Below, piece after piece: positions 60,093 through 64,000 of a DNA stretch of 64,000 nucleotides. The translations under genes and the position numbers were made by a program. Within the stretch, counting starts at the first letter, position 1. Every line of letters begins with the position of its first letter. Location of the stretch: the NCBI GenBank assembly GCA_036732005.1, contig DAINDF010000018.1, forward strand, positions 5,840 through 69,839. Reading direction: 5' to 3'. The stretch is from UBA1926 sp036732005. GTDB lineage: Bacteria > Planctomycetota > Phycisphaerae > Phycisphaerales > UBA1924. The notes under the pieces were generated by a model. The model searched no databases. It saw only the letters and a list, made by a program, of their open reading frames with translations, and was not told the DNA's origin.

Positions 60093-62579
60093 TCAGTCCC
60101 CGTTCCGCCCGGGGGTGATCCGATCGATCGCCACCGGCTCGAGCTCCGGAAGATCCACCTCGACATCCGCCGCGAACTGCGGGCCCTTCGTCAGCAGCCG
60201 CAGGTCGCGGAAGTCCGGGTCGAGCAGGATCTTCGGGGTGATGAAGATATACAGCAGCGTGCTCGAACTCGTCTTGTTCGTGTCCGCGAACAGCGGCCCG
60301 ATCAGCGGGATGTCCCCCAGCAGCGGCACCTTGACCACCGTGTCACGCGTCGTGTCCACCGTGATCCCGCCCACCACGATCGTCGCGTCCGACGGCATCG
60401 TGACGCTCCCGTTGACATTCTGGTTCAGCCTCGGCGGCGGGACACCCTCGGACCCCGACCCCGTGAAGCTCGAGAACTCCACCGAGTACTCGAGCCGCAG
60501 GAACCCCGCCTCGGAGATCCCCGGCGTCACCGTCAGCGTCGTCCCCGCGTCCTCGTACCCCTGGAAACTCGTGATCGTCGAGTTGGTCCCCTGGCTCTGG
60601 CTCGTCGTCGGCTGCTGCTCGATCGACGCCACCGTTGCCTCCTCGTTGTCGTTCACCAGCAACTGGGGCCGCGAGAGCACCCGCGCGTCCGTCTCGTTCT
60701 TGATCGTGTTGATCACGAACGGCAGGTACTGCGTCTTGATCAACGCCGTCGTCAGCCCCGAGAGCGTCGAGATCGGGTCCCGCCGGTCGATGAAGCTGTC
60801 GCCCGCCTCCGAGAGCCCGAAGTTCGTCTGCCCCCGGTACTGCCCGATCTGGAACTGCGTCTCGAGCGCGAACCGGAACCCGTCCGTGTCCGAGACCGAC
60901 ACGATCAACGCCTCGATGTACACCTGCCGCCGCCGGAGGTCCAGCCGCTCGACGAGCTGCGCGAAGTCCTCCTGCTGCTTCACCGGCGCCTTCACGATGA
61001 TCTGGTTGTTCGCCACATCGGGCACCACGAACACCCGCGTCGGGTCGAACTCACCGATCTCCCCGTCGCCCCCGCCCCCCTGCGGCGCCACGGGCTGGAC
61101 GATCTGCGCCTGCTGGCCCCGCGACTGCGGCAGCAGCGTGTTCTGACCCAGCCCGGTCTCCCCCGTCAGCAGTGACTGGATCACCTCCGCCACTTCCTCC
61201 GCCTTCGCGTGGTGAAGCCGATACTGCCGGATCACCACACGGTCCGCCTCCGTATCCAGCGTGTCGATCATCTCCTCGAGCGTCGCCTGCTGGTCCTCCG
61301 TCCCGTAGTACACGATCTCCCCGTTCCGAACATCCACCACCAGCGTCGGGCCCGCCACCGTCTCCGTGTCCTGGAACTGCCCCGGGATCCCCGCCTGCTG
61401 GATGTTCCGCCCAACGCCGAACTGGTTCTGCGTCCCCGTTGTGTCGTCCAGCAGGATCACCTCGCCCAGCCCACGCTGCCGCGCGAACTCCGCCACCTGC
61501 CGCGCCGCCGTGCCCACGAAATGCCGACGCGCCTGCAACTGGTTCATCACATCGATCAGCCCAACCAGCCGCGTCACACGCTCCAACTCGTCCGCCGTCC
61601 CCCGGAACAGCAACGCGTTCGACTGCGGGTCCACCGACAGACGCTCCGCGAGGTTCTCGATCGTCCCCCCCGAGGTCGGCCCGATCCCCCCGGGCTGCCC
61701 CTGCTGCCCCTGCTGACGCAACTGCCGCGCGATCGCCTGCGAACCCGAATCCTCCGGCGTCCCCCCCACCAGCGCGATCAACCGGTCCCGCGCCGCCGGC
61801 GCCGAGATGTACCGCAACTCAATCGGCGTCAGCGACATCTTGTCCAGCCGAGCGAGCACACGCTCGATCAACGCCTCCACCCGCGCAATCTGCCTCGGCG
61901 TGCTCGTGATGATGATCAGCCCGAGTTCATCCAGGTAGCTCACGCCCGACGGCGCCCCGCCCGCGCCCCCGCCCCCCATGATCTGCCCGATCGCCTCGCT
62001 CAGCGAAGAAGGCTTGATCGTCGGGATCTCAATCAGCCGCGTCGACGCGAACTCGTTCCCCCCCCCGTCGAAGGTCACCGGGATGTTCGCCTTCGGCTGC
62101 ACCAGGTAGAACCCGCTCTCCCCGTCAAAGGTAATCGAGAAATCGTGCTGCTCCAGCATCGCGTCCAGCAGCGGCAGCAGCCTGCTCAAGGGCACCGACC
62201 GCGTCGTGTTGAACAGCACCGTCCCACGCAACTCCCCACGCACGCTCACATTGATCCCCAGCGTGCTCGCCACAAGGTCGACCAGCGCCGCCAACTCCAT
62301 CGGCTCGGCCGTCTCGCTGAAGGTCACCATCGGGTCCTCGGGCGTCCCCGTCAGCTCCACCTCCGGCGCCGCCCCGCCCCCCTCGGCCCCCTCGCCCGCC
62401 TCGTCCGCGGGCTGCTCGTCCTGCGACTGCGCCTGGAACACCCCCTGCCGCGTGACCGCCACGGGGCGGGGCCGGTCCTGCGCCGACGCCACCACCGCGG
62501 GCCACGCCAGCACCAGCACCAACGCGATCAGCCCGAACACGCCCCCGCGCCAATCTCCACGGTTCTTCATGGCTTCCAT
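60093..62579 (-). CDS. gspD: Type II secretion system secretin GspD
   Basis: An 828-residue outer-membrane secretin. It forms the ring-shaped pore through which folded proteins leave the periplasm. A signal peptide ('FGLIALVLVLAWPAVVASAQ') is followed by an acidic linker, the N0 domain ('MELAALVDLVASTLGINVSV'), N1-N3 modules ('SNALLFRGTADELERVTRLV', 'FVVPDVANNQIIVKAPVKQ') and the secretin barrel with 'LSRPQLLVNDNEEATV', 'LTVTPGISEAGFLRLEY' and 'VPLLGDIPLIGPLFADT'. The start may be ATG 62579, its preceding GTG, or ATG 62570. It is the first gene of the gspD-gspE pair. A candidate exit for the dockerin proteins of this window. Confidence 0.92.
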   Translation of the reverse strand: MEAMKNRGDWRGGVFGLIALVLVLAWPAVVASAQDRPRPVAVTRQGVFQAQSQDEQPADEAGEGAEGGGAAPEVELTGTPEDPMVTFSETAEPMELAALVDLVASTLGINVSVRGELRGTVLFNTTRSVPLSRLLPLLDAMLEQHDFSITFDGESGFYLVQPKANIPVTFDGGGNEFASTRLIEIPTIKPSSLSEAIGQIMGGGGAGGAPSGVSYLDELGLIIITSTPRQIARVEALIERVLARLDKMSLTPIELRYISAPAARDRLIALVGGTPEDSGSQAIARQLRQQGQQGQPGGIGPTSGGTIENLAERLSVDPQSNALLFRGTADELERVTRLVGLIDVMNQLQARRHFVGTAARQVAEFARQRGLGEVILLDDTTGTQNQFGVGRNIQQAGIPGQFQDTETVAGPTLVVDVRNGEIVYYGTEDQQATLEEMIDTLDTEADRVVIRQYRLHHAKAEEVAEVIQSLLTGETGLGQNTLLPQSRGQQAQIVQPVAPQGGGGDGEIGEFDPTRVFVVPDVANNQIIVKAPVKQQEDFAQLVERLDLRRRQVYIEALIVSVSDTDGFRFALETQFQIGQYRGQTNFGLSEAGDSFIDRRDPISTLSGLTTALIKTQYLPFVINTIKNETDARVLSRPQLLVNDNEEATVASIEQQPTTSQSQGTNSTITSFQGYEDAGTTLTVTPGISEAGFLRLEYSVEFSSFTGSGSEGVPPPRLNQNVNGSVTMPSDATIVVGGITVDTTRDTVVKVPLLGDIPLIGPLFADTNKTSSSTLLYIFITPKILLDPDFRDLRLLTKGPQFAADVEVDLPELEPVAIDRITPGRNGD

Positions 62580-62699
62580 CACCTGCGCAATCCTCTCGGC
62601 TGTGACTCAGCGAGCGTACCGTCTTTCTCCCGCCCGGGACGGGTCGCCCCCTCGCCGGCGCCGTCCCTCGATCCCGGTTCCTGCATTGTTCGGGCCCCC

Positions 62700-63623
62700 A
62701 TGCGCGTTGTCAGCCTCTCGCCTGCCGCGACCGAGATCCTCGCCCACATCGGCGGGGCCCACCTGCTCCTCGCCCGCTCCCACGCCTGCGACACGCCCCC
62801 CGAAATCACCGAACTCCCCGTCGCCACCCGACCGCTTGATCCCGACACCCTCGGGGCCTCGCTCAACGACCAGCTCCTTCTCGATCTTGCCCCCGATCTC
62901 ATCCTCACCCACGCCCCCGGTCCGGGCGAGCCCGATCTGGCCCACGCCCTCGACCACGCACAAACCCGCCTCGCCCGCCGCAACGGAACGCCGCCGACAA
63001 TCATCGCCCTCGCCCCCGACACGATCGAGGGCGTGCTCGACGATCACCTCATCATCGGCCGCGCCGTCGGCCTCGAACGACAGGCCGGCGACGCCATCTT
63101 CGAACTCCGGGGCCGCCTCCTCGCCGCCGAATCGTTCGTCAACCCGTATACCGAGGGGCCCATCGTCGGGTTTCTTGAATCCACCGAGCCGCTCACCGCC
63201 GCCGGCCTCTGGGTCGCGCAGATGATCGAGCGAGCCGGCGGCCGCCACCCCCTCAACCCAACGACCCCTCGAACCGGCGCCGGCGCCGCCGCCGGCATGC
63301 AGGCCGGGCTCCGCTCCGCCGGCAGGCCCGTCCGCATCCCCCCCGAACTCCTCGTGGCGCTGCGACCCGATGCCCTCATCGTCGCCCCGCGCGACCGATC
63401 GCTCGACGAGGCGTACGCCGACGCCTGCAACCTCCGCGACAACGCCCCGTGGTGGGCCGATCTCCCCGCGGCCCGCGCCCACCGCGTCGCGGTCGTCGAC
63501 GGACGCCACGCCTTCACCCGCCCCGGCCCCCGCCTCATCGACGCCTTCGAATGGCTCGTCGGCTGGCTCAACGACCGCCCCGAACTGATCCCCCCCGCGT
63601 TTCCCCGCCGCGCCCTCGCGTGA
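62700..63623 (+). CDS. ABC transporter substrate-binding protein, BtuF-like
   Basis: A 307-residue protein of the helical-backbone metal-receptor fold used for cobalamin and iron-siderophore uptake. It opens 'MRVVSLSPAATEILAHIGG' and has 'LAPDLILTHAPG', 'VGFLESTEPLTAAGLWV' and 'RAHRVAVVDGRHAFTRPGPR', as in BtuF-like proteins. There is no signal peptide: the conserved fold begins at residue 1, so it may be cytoplasmic, as seen for several orphan BtuF-like proteins in non-enteric bacteria. No permease or ATPase is nearby. The ligand is not certain. Divergent from gspD. Confidence 0.82.
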   Translation: MRVVSLSPAATEILAHIGGAHLLLARSHACDTPPEITELPVATRPLDPDTLGASLNDQLLLDLAPDLILTHAPGPGEPDLAHALDHAQTRLARRNGTPPTIIALAPDTIEGVLDDHLIIGRAVGLERQAGDAIFELRGRLLAAESFVNPYTEGPIVGFLESTEPLTAAGLWVAQMIERAGGRHPLNPTTPRTGAGAAAGMQAGLRSAGRPVRIPPELLVALRPDALIVAPRDRSLDEAYADACNLRDNAPWWADLPAARAHRVAVVDGRHAFTRPGPRLIDAFEWLVGWLNDRPELIPPAFPRRALA

Positions 63624-63640
63624 ACCCGCCCGGGCGCCAG

Positions 63641-63852
63641 AGGCCCGCGCCCGCACCATCACCCTCTACACCCACACCCGCCGCTTCCGTGATGCGCTGG
63701 GCCTGGGCCCCGACGACCGCATCTACGCGCTCCTCCTCGACCGCGGCGCCCGCCTGATCCACACCGAGGAAGGCCCGCTCGACGCGGACAAGTTCGCCCG
63801 AACGATCGAGGCCGCCCAAGCCCTCCCCGCGGCAGCGGGATCCCGCCCCTGA
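63641..63852 (+). pseudogene. Possible remnant: C-terminal end of a thioredoxin-fold-like protein
   Basis: The frame ending in TGA at 63850 encodes a protein-like stretch including 'TRRFRDALGLGPDDRIYALL' and 'LDRGARLIHTEEGPLDADKF'. This resembles the last strand-helix part of peroxiredoxin- or ATP10-like proteins. The frame is closed upstream at 63588, and no ATG, GTG or TTG precedes the conserved part, so it is either a decayed gene end or uses an unusual start. Identification is tentative. Confidence 0.3.
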
Positions 63853-63951
63853 CCCCTCCCGGTATCGCCGTCTTCTCCTAGCCCTCCCGAGCCGGCCTCC
63901 GAAACAAGCTCTCGTGCGGATCCGGATTGGTCGACGCGCGGGCAGCGGTGC

Positions 63952-63981
63952 CACCACCCGCCGCTTCAGCGGCGCGTGGTG
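63952..63981. repeat. GC-rich hairpin near the right edge
   Basis: CACCAC-C-CGCCGC and GCGGCG-C-GTGGTG pair around TTCA with one mismatch. No T-run follows. It could be a REP-like element or part of a structure cut by the window end. Confidence 0.35.
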
Positions 63982-64000
63982 CCCCCACCGAATCCAAGCA

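Noticed and set aside
1..64000. tRNA, rRNA, CRISPR arrays, insertion sequences, riboswitches
   Set aside because: Intergenic regions were read for cloverleaf ends, regular spacers and transposase-like frames; none was found. A covariance-model search would be decisive.

Overview
The window reads as a chromosomal piece of a very GC-rich bacterium of the Planctomycetota, most likely class Phycisphaerae. The main reason is a run of secreted proteins that all end in the same ~57-residue duplicated, two-cysteine, dockerin-like tail. This tail is what databases call the 'GC-type dockerin' and is known chiefly from that class. The split type II secretion genes, the YbbR/diadenylate cyclase pair and the two-domain amidohydrolases are compatible with this. 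No rRNA, tRNA, CRISPR array, insertion sequence or phage gene was seen. Nearly all of the sequence is coding.

Layout. (1) 1-8.8 kb is a cell-surface polysaccharide region. On the plus strand it holds an ABC-2 exporter (cut-off permease plus ATPase), a DegT-type sugar aminotransferase and two GT4 glycosyltransferases. On the minus strand it holds a UDP-GlcNAc-type 6-dehydrogenase and a GT2 glycosyltransferase, preceded by mutY and a short NifU-N-type protein. (2) 8.8-12.5 kb carries a c-di-AMP cyclase, its YbbR partner and a lone atpA. (3) 12.8-34.4 kb is an accessory secretome island. It has nine dockerin-tailed exported proteins: HAF-repeat/Ig, GH15-like glucoamylase, metzincin protease with beta-helix, FG-GAP propeller, di-haem peroxidase, repeat protein, HAF protein, jelly-roll protein and subtilase. 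A seven-haem cytochrome and an AbgT-type transporter lie among them. A tenth dockerin protein lies at 52.7 kb. (4) 34.5-52.4 kb is mostly housekeeping: pheT, ilvE, a methyltransferase, paired amidohydrolases, PPi-type phosphofructokinase, a PTPS-III-like enzyme, a CHASE hybrid kinase, sucD and a polyferredoxin-TPR fusion. (5) 54-64 kb has a membrane Ser/Thr kinase, a class I amidotransferase, an HhH-GPD glycosylase, gspE-gspD and a BtuF-like binding protein.

Functional picture. Group 3 looks like an extracellular degradation and redox kit whose members share one sorting or anchoring tag. The gspD/gspE pair at the right end is a candidate export route, but that link is inference. Non-coding points of interest are a ~117-bp hairpin-rich repeat present in two inverted copies (34.56 and 38.55 kb), six or so strong intrinsic terminators, and several start codons that sit only 5-8 nt after a -10-like hexamer, which suggests leaderless mRNAs.
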